Positions 1 to 7,742 of a stretch of DNA of 34,268 nucleotides are shown here, piece after piece. Within the stretch, counting starts at the first letter, position 1, and each line of letters opens with the position of its first letter. This DNA is from Lysobacter enzymogenes (GTDB lineage: Bacteria > Pseudomonadota > Gammaproteobacteria > Xanthomonadales > Xanthomonadaceae). The DNA lies in assembly GCF_900106525.1 (NCBI RefSeq), contig NZ_FNOG01000011.1:1-34268 (forward strand), given 5' to 3'. The translations under genes were made by a program, and so were the position numbers. The notes beneath the pieces are model-generated. The model did not search any database. It worked only from the letters and a program-made list of their open reading frames with translations, and was not told where the DNA came from.

Positions 1-54
1 ACGAGAGCGTGTGCGCTACTTCAATACACCGAAGCCAGCGACCCTCCACCCTCT
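1..54 (+). other. End of 23S-5S internal transcribed spacer
   Basis: This short stretch lies directly upstream of the 5S rRNA gene. It has no open reading frame of note and no tRNA cloverleaf. By position it should be the tail of the 23S-5S spacer of an rRNA operon whose larger genes lie outside the window. That is inferred from context, because no 23S sequence is visible. Confidence 0.6.
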
Positions 55-170
55 CCCTGGTGATAATAGCTGTGTGGAACCACCCGATCCCATCCCGAAC
101 TCGGAAGTGAAACGCATATGCGCCGATGGTAGTGTGGCTTAAGCCATGCAAGAGTAGGTCATCGCCAGGG
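55..170 (+). rRNA. rrf: 5S ribosomal RNA
   Basis: This is the 5S rRNA of the large ribosomal subunit. The terminal helix is visible as CCCTGG at 55-60 pairing with CCAGGG at 165-170. The core carries the near-universal 5S segments CCCGAACTCGGAAGTGAAAC (about 95-114) and GCCGATGGTAGTGTGG (about 122-137). The length, about 116 nt, is normal. The ends are set by the terminal stem and may be off by one or two bases. It is the last gene of its operon, since a strong terminator follows 12 bases later. Confidence 0.96.
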
Positions 171-181
171 GCTTTACCCTG

Positions 182-217
182 AAGGCCGGATCCGAAAGGA
201 TCCGGCCTTCTTCTTTT
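182..217 (+). terminator. Rho-independent terminator of the rRNA operon
   Basis: AAGGCCGGATCC pairs with GGATCCGGCCTT around a short GAAA loop and is followed by the T-rich run TCTTCTTTT. It lies just after the 5S gene and is the expected operon terminator. Confidence 0.93.
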
Positions 218-524
218 GCGCGACATAAAACCCATCCGAGAGCGACGTGCAGTAACCCGCGCAATATCGAGCGGCGCTTGGCACTGCCGGCGTGGGCTAC
301 GGGCCGTTCGCGGGCGGGAATCGCGACGAGCCCGCCAACCGCTTCGGTCGGATGCAGATAATCCAAATAATCCACGCATCTGCCGACTTCTGCCGCGATC
401 GTTCAAACTGCAGCTCGGACTCGTCGGCCCCACACCTCGATCAATCGCAGTTCCTGAGAGTTCCAAGCGGCAACCTGGCAATGCAGCCAAGACGGCTGCA
501 GACGTCGATAGACCAGGAGCTCCC
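218..524. other. Leader region between rRNA terminator and beta-helix gene
   Basis: About 300 bases without a convincing gene. The frame of the downstream gene is open through here but gives an Arg-rich sequence with no start or ribosome site. One small inverted pair, GCAGAT (about 355) and ATCTGC (about 378), flanks AT-rich DNA. I see no confident promoter. The beta-helix gene's own promoter probably lies here, since the rRNA transcript should stop at 217. Confidence 0.4.
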
Positions 525-1769
525 ATGCACCGCCGCCAATTCATGTCCGTCCCACTCGCCGCAGGCGCCGCCGCCGTTTCCGCCGGTGTCGGCCTGGCCG
601 GATTTCCCACCACCGCGTTGGCGGCCGCTGCCACTCCCAGCGAACGGATTTCGGTGCTGGATTTCATCCCAGCAGGGCTGTGCGCCGGCGTGCTCGACGG
701 CACCGGTACCGCCGATCTCACCGCCTATATTCAGGCCGCGATCGACACCCGCCCCGGCGTGTTCCTCGATGTGCAGTTTCCGACCGGCGTCTACCGCGTC
801 GACGGCACCCTGCGCGTCCTGCGCAGCCATATCTGGCTGAGCGGGGAAAACGCGACGCTCTTGCACGGCGGTGCTGGCGACGCGATCCAATTCGGCGACG
901 GAATCAATCGCTGGGACCGGATCCAGATCGGCGGCTTCCTGATAGGCAAGGCCCAGGCGGCCTCCGCCGGCGCGATGATCCGCTCGCGCCTGTGCAGCAC
1001 GGTGACCGTGCGCGATTGCTACTTCTACGGCGACAACAAGATCTTCGATGTGATGTCGTTCGAGCGCGGTTACATGATCTACGTCCACAACGTGATCTCG
1101 GAACGATGCCTCGGCACGCATGTCTCGATCAGCGGTACCGGACCAGACACCGACCGCCTGGTCGATCTGACCGTGTACGACTGCCGTTTCGACTACGGCC
1201 GCACCGCCCTGTCGGGCAATGGTTACGTCGAAGGCATCTATTTCCGTCGCAATATCTGTCTGCGCCAGCACAACATCAGCGTCAGCCTCAACGGCACGCC
1301 GCAATGGACGATTCCGTCGGTGAAGCTGCAGGAGAACGACTTCGACGGCGGCGACTCGATCGGCGTGCAGGTCAATTACCTGTCCAATTTCCAGTTCAAC
1401 GACAACTGGTTCTCGAGCCTGCAGGACACTGCGCTGCGCATCGACGCGCAGGCGGCGGGCGGGACGGTCTCGGCCAATCAGTTCTACGCAACGCCGGGCC
1501 GCAGCGCGATGGAAATCGGCGGCGGCAACGTCGTCATCACCGGCAACACGATCTCCGGCGGAAACCAAGGGCTGTACCTGCGCGGCAGCAGCCGCAACGT
1601 CGTGTTCACCGGCAACGCGATCACTTACATGCAAGGATCGGCGATCAACCTCTACGAGAACCCGTCGCAGGTCACCATCGTCGGCAACAATTTAATCGGG
1701 AATGTTGGCGGAATTTCGTCGGGCGGCACGACGCTCAACGTCGCCAGTAACCTGATCGCGGCGGCCTGA
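525..1769 (+). CDS. Exported right-handed parallel beta-helix protein (pectate-lyase superfamily)
   Basis: Predicted 414-residue exported protein. The N-terminus reads MHRRQFMS followed by an Ala/Gly-rich hydrophobic stretch to about residue 35, which resembles a twin-arginine (Tat) signal. From about residue 40, VLDFIPAGLCAGVLDGTG and the following AIDT region match the N-terminal part of the pectate-lyase-3-like fold. The rest is rich in Asn/Gly turns such as ITGNTIS, FTGNAIT and IVGNNLI, typical of stacked beta-helix coils. The ATG at 525 is chosen because AGGAG lies at 514-518 and the signal begins there; the frame is open back to 216 but that part is not protein-like. Many such proteins bind or cleave polysaccharide. 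No catalytic residues or substrate can be assigned from the sequence. It stands alone, 300 bases after the rRNA terminator. Confidence 0.82.
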   Translation: MHRRQFMSVPLAAGAAAVSAGVGLAGFPTTALAAAATPSERISVLDFIPAGLCAGVLDGTGTADLTAYIQAAIDTRPGVFLDVQFPTGVYRVDGTLRVLRSHIWLSGENATLLHGGAGDAIQFGDGINRWDRIQIGGFLIGKAQAASAGAMIRSRLCSTVTVRDCYFYGDNKIFDVMSFERGYMIYVHNVISERCLGTHVSISGTGPDTDRLVDLTVYDCRFDYGRTALSGNGYVEGIYFRRNICLRQHNISVSLNGTPQWTIPSVKLQENDFDGGDSIGVQVNYLSNFQFNDNWFSSLQDTALRIDAQAAGGTVSANQFYATPGRSAMEIGGGNVVITGNTISGGNQGLYLRGSSRNVVFTGNAITYMQGSAINLYENPSQVTIVGNNLIGNVGGISSGGTTLNVASNLIAAA

Positions 1770-1868
1770 GGGGGGCGCGGAACGGCTAGCCCCGCCGATG
1801 CGGATGCGGCCTGACCTGCTGTCGAGCGGATCGTGAGCCGCTCCTGGCCAAACGTGCCGGAGCGGCGT

Positions 1869-2600
1869 TCAGGAGGCCGCCCTGAACGTCACCACCAACA
1901 CGTCGCGATGCGCCTCGCAGGTGGCGTCTTGCGGCGTCACCGCCGTCACACCGTGGAACACGCGCGCGTCGTCGACCAAGGCGGCGTCGAGCGGGGCGGT
2001 CAGGGTGAAGCTGCCGAGCAGGCTGCCGTCGCGGTCGTGGATGGTGGTGGTGCCGCTGACGATGTTGTGGCGGTCGATCAGCAGCACCAGCACGTAGTCG
2101 ACGCCGTCGCGGTGCACGCCTTCGGGCGTGGGCTGGCCTTCGTTGTCGGGGCCGGCCTCGATGCGGAACTGGTGCAGTTCGATGTGCCAGTCCGCGGTCT
2201 GCGGCGCCAGCGCGGAGAAGAAGTCGCGGCAGAAGCCCAGCACCGTGCGCAGGCTGGCGCCGTCGGCGATGTGCTCGCGCACCGGTTCGAACCAGCGTTC
2301 GATATCGCCTTGCAGAGCGTTGTAGGTCAGCGCCTGGTAGTGCGGCTGGTGCGGCTGGCGTTCGATCGCGCCGTCGCGTCCGGCGCGGAACACCGCGTGG
2401 CGGCGGCGCCGGTGGCGGCCGACCTGGGCCAGGTAGGCGTCGGGCGCCAGATCGTTCCAACTGGCGGCGAAGGCGTCCCAGTCCTCGAGCGCGCCGTGCT
2501 GCAGCAGGTGCCCGCGCATGTCGGCGCCGGCGACGAAACGGAAACCGCTGGCGCGGACGGAACGGGCGAACTCTTCGTGATCGGACGGCGGGGCGGTCAT
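1869..2600 (-). CDS. 2-oxoglutarate/Fe(II) dioxygenase-like protein (2OG-Fe_Oxy_2 family)
   Basis: Predicted 243-residue soluble protein without a signal peptide. GVHRDGVDYVLVLLIDR (His163, Asp165) and FHGVTAV (His216) give the H-x-D...H iron-binding facial triad, and HRDVLVVTFR near the C-terminus supplies the Arg expected to hold 2-oxoglutarate. The overall pattern matches the family that includes bacterial L-isoleucine and other free amino-acid hydroxylases. Members oxidise a substrate while decarboxylating 2-oxoglutarate. Which substrate this one uses cannot be read from the sequence. The ribosome site before ATG 2600 is weak. The gene is alone on the minus strand, 174 bases after the MAPEG gene, with no biosynthetic genes beside it. 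Confidence 0.8.
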   Translation of the reverse strand: MTAPPSDHEEFARSVRASGFRFVAGADMRGHLLQHGALEDWDAFAASWNDLAPDAYLAQVGRHRRRRHAVFRAGRDGAIERQPHQPHYQALTYNALQGDIERWFEPVREHIADGASLRTVLGFCRDFFSALAPQTADWHIELHQFRIEAGPDNEGQPTPEGVHRDGVDYVLVLLIDRHNIVSGTTTIHDRDGSLLGSFTLTAPLDAALVDDARVFHGVTAVTPQDATCEAHRDVLVVTFRAAS

Positions 2601-2774
2601 GGACGGGCTCGAAATACGGACGCAGCGGAAAGAGCGGACGGCGGAGCGCGGCTGGCGATGGCTAGCGCGCGAGGCGGAGGACGCGGGCCTGCCGTCGCCA
2701 TCGGCCGTGGGCCGTGCGCTGCGTGGATTCCGATCTGCGTGCGTTCATGCCGTGCGTTTGGTTCGCGTGCCGGT

Positions 2775-3170
2775 TCAGATCGCCGCCAGCGCGGCCAGCA
2801 CCAGCAGCGCGACCACGCACAGGAAACCGCCGGCCCAGGCTGCGCTGCGCAGCGGCGGCTTGCCGGCGATGTAAAACACGCCGTGGAGCACGCGGAAAAC
2901 GATGAAGGCGATGGCGAGCAGGTCGATCCAGCCGGTGTCCACGCCGGCCATCTGCGCGCCGAGCACGCCCGCGGCGAACGCCGGGAAGGCCTCGAAGGCG
3001 TTGAGGTGAGCGGCGTACGCGGCCTTGGAGCGCGGGTTTTCCTGGCGCGCCTGCCAGCCGCGCGGATCGCGGTTGTCGTAGCGCTGGCCGTAGGCCTTGG
3101 CCAGGGAGGTCCACAGGTACGGCAGCAGCGCCGCGGCAAGCAGACACCAGTACGCGATCGTCATCGACAT
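2775..3170 (-). CDS. MAPEG family membrane protein
   Basis: Predicted 131-residue inner-membrane protein with four hydrophobic segments (about 5-22, 60-75, 80-100 and 112-130). The signature region RQENPRSKAAYAAHLNAFEA (about 43-60) has the E-N-P...A...N-x-x-E-x-F pattern of the MAPEG superfamily (membrane-associated proteins in eicosanoid and glutathione metabolism). Bacterial members are often annotated only by the domain, and no enzyme activity can be claimed here. AGGAAGG lies just upstream of the ATG at 3170 on the minus strand. The same frame is open far upstream through the M28 gene, but that is antisense-like shadow. A terminator at 3222-3253 separates it from the upstream peptidase gene, so it probably has its own promoter. 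Confidence 0.85.
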   Translation of the reverse strand: MSMTIAYWCLLAAALLPYLWTSLAKAYGQRYDNRDPRGWQARQENPRSKAAYAAHLNAFEAFPAFAAGVLGAQMAGVDTGWIDLLAIAFIVFRVLHGVFYIAGKPPLRSAAWAGGFLCVVALLVLAALAAI

Positions 3171-3221
3171 GGGCCTTCCTTGCGGCCGTGCCGCACCACC
3201 GCGGCGACTCCAGCCTAGCGG

Positions 3222-3253
3222 AAAAAACGACGGCGCCCAGGGGCGCCGTCGTC
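3222..3253 (-). terminator. Rho-independent terminator of the M28 peptidase gene
   Basis: On the minus strand ACGACGGCGCC and GGCGCCGTCGT form a stem of about 10 bp followed by a run of six T. It lies 70 bases after the peptidase stop codon and before the MAPEG start. Confidence 0.88.
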
Positions 3254-3322
3254 GGATCGCTTTGCGGCCGCAGGCGGCCGGACCGGTGGGCCGGTCCGCC
3301 GCGGCAAACGCGGCCCGCCGGC

Positions 3323-5092
3323 TTACTTCTTCGCCGGCGCCATCAGCTTGTCGTGGGCGGCGCGGAAGGCGTTGCCCGGGTACCAGTTCGGCCACTGTTC
3401 GTTGCCGGCCAGAATCTTGCCGACGCCGTACAGCGCGTCCAGATCCTGGACCACGCCGTCGAGCTTCCAGCTCGGATCGAACTCGTCGGCCGGCTTGTGA
3501 TAACGCTTGTCGCGGTAATCGACCTGCGCCTTCTGCCCCGCTTCGACGCCGCCGTCGAGCAGGTCGTCGCCGCCCTTTGCGTACAGCGCCGGCACGCCGG
3601 CCTTGGCGAAGTTGAAGTGATCGGAGCGGAAGTAGAAGCCATCCTGCGGCGTGTTCTCGGCATGCAGCACGCGGCCCTGGCCATCGGCGACGGTCTTGAG
3701 GATGTCCTCGAGCTCCGAGCTGCCGAAGCCGACCACGGTCATGTCCTTGGACTTGCCGATGATCGGCATCGCGTCGAGGTTGATCACGGCGACCGTCTTG
3801 TCGAGCGGCACGGTCGGATGGGCGACGTAGTACTTCGAGCCGAGCAGGCCCGACTCTTCCAGCGTCACCGCCAGGAACAGCAGCGAGCGGTCCGGCGGCG
3901 GCGTCTGCTTGCTGAAGGCCTCGGCGATTTCCAGGATGCCGGCCACGCCCGACGCGTTGTCGACCGCGCCGTTGTAGATGGTGTCGTGGCCTTCGCCCTT
4001 GGCCGCCGCGGGGTGGCCTTCGTGGCCGCCTTCCTCGCTGTGGTGGCCCAGGTGATCCCAGTGCGCCATGTAGACGATGGCCTCGTCCGGACGCTTGGCG
4101 CCGTCCAGGCGCGCGATCACGTTGCGCGAGGACTTCTCGCTGATCTTGCTCTTCAGATCCACCGAGGCCTTGGCCTGCAGCGGAACCGCCTTGAAGCCGC
4201 GCTTGCCGGCGGCCTGGTAGAGCTGGTCGAAGTTCTGGCCGAGGTCGGCGAACAACTTGCGCGCGGTGTCGGCGGTGATCCAGCCCTGCACCGGCAGGCG
4301 CGGTTCCGGATCGTCCTTGGCCGGCAGGTCGAACTGCGCGCCCGACCACGAGTTCTTGACCACGTCCCAGCCGTAGGACGCGCCGGCGTCGTCGTGCACG
4401 ATCAGCGCGGCCTTGGCGCCCTGGCGCGCGGCCTCTTCGAACTTGTAGGTCCAGCGGCCGTAGTAGGTCATCCGCTTGCCTTCGAACAAGGTCGCGTCCT
4501 GGCCGTGGAAGCCCGGGTCGTTGACGAACATCACCACCGTCTTGCCCCTGACGTCGACGCCGGCGTAGTCGTTCCACTGCTGCTCCGGCGCGTTGACGCC
4601 GTAGCCGACGAACACCAGGTCGCTGGCCTCGACCTTCACCTCCGGCTGGCCGGTGCGGGTGCCCACGACCATGTCGGTGCCGAACTTCAGCTCGCGCGCC
4701 TGTCCCTTGACGTCGAGCTTGAGCACCGTGCTTTCGTCGGCGGTGGTTTCCACCATCGGCACGGTCTGGAAATAGCTGTCGCCGTTGCCCGGCTTCAGGC
4801 CCAGGCGCTTGAACTGCGCCTCCAGGTACTGGACGGTCTTGTCCTCGCCGGCGCTGCCGGGCGCGCGGCCCTCGAACTCGTCGGAGGCCAGGACTTTGAC
4901 GTGCTGGGCGAAGTCGGCGGCGTTGATCGCCGCGTCGAAGGCGTGGTCGGCGGCGGCCGGAGCGGTCGCGGCGGCATCGCTGCCCGGCTGCGCCGGTGCG
5001 GCGCCGTCGGCGGGCGGTTTGTTGCAGGCGCTCAAGGCCAGGGTCGCGACGACCAGCGAGGTCGCGGCGAACAGCGGATTGGGTCGGGACAA
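3323..5092 (-). CDS. M28 family metallopeptidase, lipoprotein (aminopeptidase-like)
   Basis: Predicted 589-residue zinc exopeptidase. With the TTG start at 5092 the N-terminus is a short signal peptide ending in the lipobox LSAC (Cys23), so it should be a lipid-anchored envelope protein. A GGAGG lies 9 bases before this TTG. The ATG at 5143 has no ribosome site and would give an over-long, Pro-rich leader. A protease-associated (PA) domain spans about residues 140-250. The M28 catalytic domain follows with HWDHLG (His344), VDNASG (Asp378), LEESG (Glu412/413), INLDAMP (Asp440) and a distal SDHFNF His. These are the usual two-zinc ligands and the general base. Family members release N-terminal amino acids, and the substrate here is unknown. 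Five extra histidines sit between the first two metal ligands. Transcription ends at the adjacent terminator. Confidence 0.9.
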   Translation of the reverse strand: MSRPNPLFAATSLVVATLALSACNKPPADGAAPAQPGSDAAATAPAAADHAFDAAINAADFAQHVKVLASDEFEGRAPGSAGEDKTVQYLEAQFKRLGLKPGNGDSYFQTVPMVETTADESTVLKLDVKGQARELKFGTDMVVGTRTGQPEVKVEASDLVFVGYGVNAPEQQWNDYAGVDVRGKTVVMFVNDPGFHGQDATLFEGKRMTYYGRWTYKFEEAARQGAKAALIVHDDAGASYGWDVVKNSWSGAQFDLPAKDDPEPRLPVQGWITADTARKLFADLGQNFDQLYQAAGKRGFKAVPLQAKASVDLKSKISEKSSRNVIARLDGAKRPDEAIVYMAHWDHLGHHSEEGGHEGHPAAAKGEGHDTIYNGAVDNASGVAGILEIAEAFSKQTPPPDRSLLFLAVTLEESGLLGSKYYVAHPTVPLDKTVAVINLDAMPIIGKSKDMTVVGFGSSELEDILKTVADGQGRVLHAENTPQDGFYFRSDHFNFAKAGVPALYAKGGDDLLDGGVEAGQKAQVDYRDKRYHKPADEFDPSWKLDGVVQDLDALYGVGKILAGNEQWPNWYPGNAFRAAHDKLMAPAKK

Positions 5093-5243
5093 AGTGTGGA
5101 ACCTCCAAGGGCGGCCGGCGGCCGGGGCGTGGGGGAGGTCCATTCTAGGGGCTGGTCTGCGCGGCGATGGCGCTGAACGGCCGGGCCGGACTTGTCCGAA
5201 CCGGCCGCTTCGCCCGGCGGCGCGCTCGCGGCGCGAGGCCGAA

Positions 5244-5297
5244 GCCCCCGCGCAGGGCGCCCTTCACGGCCAGGAGAAGGGGCGCCCGGGCGGGGGC
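5244..5297 (-). other. Long GC-rich inverted repeat (possible transcription end)
   Basis: GCCCCCGC and GGGCGCCCTTC on the left pair with GAAGGGGCGCCC and GCGGGGGC on the right, giving a nearly continuous stem of about 18 bp with a small bulge and a loop of about 10 bases. It sits just after the stop of the TVNGSI-repeat gene. There is no T-run, so it is not a textbook terminator. It may protect the 3' end or assist Rho-dependent stop. Confidence 0.45.
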
Positions 5298-5306
5298 GCA
5301 GGACGG

Positions 5307-5972
5307 TTACTGCCCCGGCGGGGTCGTGCCGGTGAAGGCGACGGCGGTGGCGCCGCGGATCGCGCCGGTCTTGGCGCTGGCGTGCACGTACAGCTTGACC
5401 GGACGTTCGAACACCAGCGGACCGTCGACGCGCGCGTTCGGCCCGATGATGACCACCGGATCGCGCTGCTGGCGGAAGCTGATGCCGTTGGGCTTGGTGT
5501 ACTTGATGCCGCCGCTGACGTGCGAGTCGACGCCGACGGTGACGTCGCCGTTGACCGTGTCGATGCCGCCGTTGAGCTCGGTGGCGACCAGGCCGATGGA
5601 GCCGTTGACCGTGCTCACGTCGCCGCCGAGGCGGCCGCCGCGGTCGACGAAGATGCCGCCGTTGACGGTTTCCAGGCTGCCGCTGGCGGTGAGCTTGGTC
5701 CCGGCGCGGATGCTGCCGTTGACCGTTTCCAGCCGGTTGGCGCGCGAGTTGTTGCCGACGCTGATGCTGCCGTTGACCGTCTTGGCTTCATCGACCGAGG
5801 CGTTGTCGCCGATGCGGATGCTGCCGTTGACGGTGTCCAGGTCGCCGCGGGTCTGGCCGGCGTCGACGGTGATGCTGCCGTTGACCTTGCTGACGTCGTC
5901 GCCGGCATAGGCGGCGCCGCTGGACAGGACGATCAGGGCCGACAGGCAGAAGGAGAGGCGGGTGCGGGTCAT
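5307..5972 (-). CDS. Exported TVNGSI-repeat beta-solenoid-like protein (unassigned function)
   Basis: Predicted 221-residue secreted protein. A standard signal peptide ends at GAAYA-GDD (about residue 23). The body carries seven copies of a (T/K)VNG(S/G/D)(I/V) motif, with VNG starting at about residues 30, 48, 66, 84, 103, 122 and 140. The spacing is 18-19 residues, the length of one coil of a beta-solenoid. A non-repetitive C-terminal part of about 75 residues follows, containing FERPVKLYVHASAKTGAI. The pattern recalls polymer-forming bactofilin-like and DUF4097-like repeat proteins, but I cannot assign it firmly. ATG 5972 is preferred because the signal peptide starts there; the frame extends to a TTG at 5999. 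Likely location is periplasm or envelope. It is probably transcribed alone. Confidence 0.75.
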   Translation of the reverse strand: MTRTRLSFCLSALIVLSSGAAYAGDDVSKVNGSITVDAGQTRGDLDTVNGSIRIGDNASVDEAKTVNGSISVGNNSRANRLETVNGSIRAGTKLTASGSLETVNGGIFVDRGGRLGGDVSTVNGSIGLVATELNGGIDTVNGDVTVGVDSHVSGGIKYTKPNGISFRQQRDPVVIIGPNARVDGPLVFERPVKLYVHASAKTGAIRGATAVAFTGTTPPGQ

Positions 5973-6134
5973 GGCGGGTTCCGTTGTTCGGGTAGGCAAG
6001 GCTTGTGATGCGGCGGCCGTGCGGACGGTTTACGCCGCGGCGAAAAAATCTGCGGGACGGGAGCGGGCCGGCCGCAGCGTCGTTGGCGCCGCCGTTTGCG
6101 GCACCGTTCCCCGGGGCTTCATCGCGCGCTTCGC

Positions 6135-6140
6135 TACAAT
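6135..6140 (+). promoter_or_regulatory. Possible -10 box upstream of gpmI
   Basis: TACAAT, a five-of-six match to the sigma-70 -10 consensus, lies 67 bases before the gpmI start. No convincing -35 box is seen at the usual distance, so this is tentative. Confidence 0.3.
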
Positions 6141-6206
6141 CGCCCAATCCGTGCGCCGCGGCGCCCGTCCTTAGTCATACCGCCCTTCGTCATAGGAACC
6201 GCCCAC

Positions 6207-7742
6207 GTGTCTGCGACCTCCCGCCCCAAGCCCGTAGTGCTGCTGATCCTCGACGGCTGGGGCCACCGCGACGATCCGGCCGACAACGCCCTGGCCCAGG
6301 CCGAGCTGCCGAACTGGCGCGCCCTGCTGGCCAGCCAGGCGCACACCCTGATCCACACCGAAGGCCGCCACGTCGGCCTGCCGGACGGGCAGATGGGCAA
6401 TTCCGAAGTCGGCCACATGAACCTGGGCGCCGGCCGCATCGTCTATCAGGACCTGACCCGGATCGACGCGGCGATCGAAGACGGCAGCTTCTACGCCAAC
6501 GACGAACTGCGCGCCGCCTGCGCCGCGGCCAAGGTCGCCGGCGCCACCTTGCATCTGCTCGGCCTGCTCTCGCCCGGCGGCGTGCACAGCCACGAGCGGC
6601 ACATCTTCGCGATGATCGAACTGGCCCGCCGCGAAGGCGTGGCGAAGGTCGCCGTGCACGCCTTCCTCGACGGCCGCGACATGCCGCCCAAGTCGGCCGC
6701 GCCGAGCCTGCAGCGCTTGCAGCAGGCTTGCGACGAAGCCGGCAACGCGCGCATCGCCAGCATCGGCGGGCGCTACTACGCGATGGACCGCGACAAGCGC
6801 TGGGACCGCCAGCTGCGCGCCTGGGACGCGATCGTCGAAGCCAAGAGCGAGCACCGCGCCGCGACCGCGCTGGAAGGCTTGGACGCGGCCTATGCGCGCG
6901 GCGAGACCGACGAATTCGTCGCCCCCACCGTGATCGGCGACGCGCAGCCGATGGCCGACGGCGACGCGGTGGTGTTCATGAACTTCCGCGCCGACCGCGC
7001 GCGCCAGCTCACCGCCGCGTTCGTCGATCCGAACTTCGACGGCTACGAAGCGCGCCAGCCCAAGCTGTCGCGCTTCGTCTGCCTGACCGAGTACGACGCC
7101 AAGCTGCCGGCGCCGGTCGCGTTCGGCCCCGACGACCTGCGCAACACGCTCGGCGAACTGCTGGCCGCGCAAGGCCTGACCCAACTGCGCATCGCCGAGA
7201 CCGAGAAATACGCCCACGTCACCTTCTTCTTCAGCGGCGGCCGCGAAGAGCCCTACGCCGGCGAGAGCCGCATCCTGGTGCCGAGCCCGAAGGTCGCCAC
7301 TTACGACCTGCAGCCGGAAATGAGCTGCCCGGAAGTGACCGCGAAGCTGGTCGAGACGATCCGCACGCAGGCCGTGGACGTGGCGATCTGCAACATCGCC
7401 AACCCCGACATGGTCGGCCACACTGGCGACCTGCAGGCCGCGATCCAGGCCGCGCAGGCGGTGGACAAGGCCATCGGCGCGATCGCCGCGGCGGTGCAGG
7501 ACGTGCACGGCGCGCTGCTGATCACCGCCGACCACGGCAATCTGGAAATGATGCGCGACCCCTCGACCGGCCAGCCGCACACCGCGCACACCGTCGGCCC
7601 GGTGCCGCTGGTGTACATCGGTCCGCGCAAGGCGAGCCTGCGCGCCGGCGGCGCGTTGCGCGACGTCGCGCCGACCATCCTGGATCTGCTCGGGCTGCCG
7701 CAGCCCGAGGAGATGACCGGCCGCAGCCTGCTGGAGGGCTGA
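6207..7742 (+). CDS. gpmI: 2,3-bisphosphoglycerate-independent phosphoglycerate mutase
   Basis: Predicted 511-residue cytosolic enzyme that interconverts 3- and 2-phosphoglycerate in glycolysis and gluconeogenesis using a phosphoserine intermediate and two metal ions (normally Mn). [10 protein letters not shown] at the N-terminus supplies the metal Asp16. [10 protein letters not shown] contains the phospho-acceptor Ser66. NPDMVGHTG and [11 protein letters not shown] near the C-terminus are the second half of the metal site. The length is typical of the family (about 510). The GTG at 6207 is chosen because AGGAA lies at 6194-6198 and the family's N-terminus begins just before the LDGWG motif; the longer frame to 6096 has no family sequence. 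Its stop overlaps the next gene's ATG by one base, which indicates translational coupling with envC. Confidence 0.96.
   Translation: MSATSRPKPVVLLILDGWGHRDDPADNALAQAELPNWRALLASQAHTLIHTEGRHVGLPDGQMGNSEVGHMNLGAGRIVYQDLTRIDAAIEDGSFYANDELRAACAAAKVAGATLHLLGLLSPGGVHSHERHIFAMIELARREGVAKVAVHAFLDGRDMPPKSAAPSLQRLQQACDEAGNARIASIGGRYYAMDRDKRWDRQLRAWDAIVEAKSEHRAATALEGLDAAYARGETDEFVAPTVIGDAQPMADGDAVVFMNFRADRARQLTAAFVDPNFDGYEARQPKLSRFVCLTEYDAKLPAPVAFGPDDLRNTLGELLAAQGLTQLRIAETEKYAHVTFFFSGGREEPYAGESRILVPSPKVATYDLQPEMSCPEVTAKLVETIRTQAVDVAICNIANPDMVGHTGDLQAAIQAAQAVDKAIGAIAAAVQDVHGALLITADHGNLEMMRDPSTGQPHTAHTVGPVPLVYIGPRKASLRAGGALRDVAPTILDLLGLPQPEEMTGRSLLEG

Noticed and set aside
139-375. 78-codon minus-strand frame across 5S rRNA and terminator
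   Set aside because: It overlaps a structural RNA gene and has no protein-like features.
3171-5108. Upstream extension of the MAPEG frame
   Set aside because: It is a frame-shifted shadow of the M28 gene. Only the last 131 codons, with their own ribosome site, look like protein.
5093-5143. ATG 5143 as start of the M28 peptidase
   Set aside because: It has no ribosome site and would place 17 Pro/Arg-rich residues before the lipoprotein signal. TTG 5092 has GGAGG at good spacing.
6005-7741. Plus-strand frame joined in phase to envC
   Set aside because: It is an out-of-frame shadow of gpmI that happens to stay open. EnvC begins at 7742 with a signal peptide.
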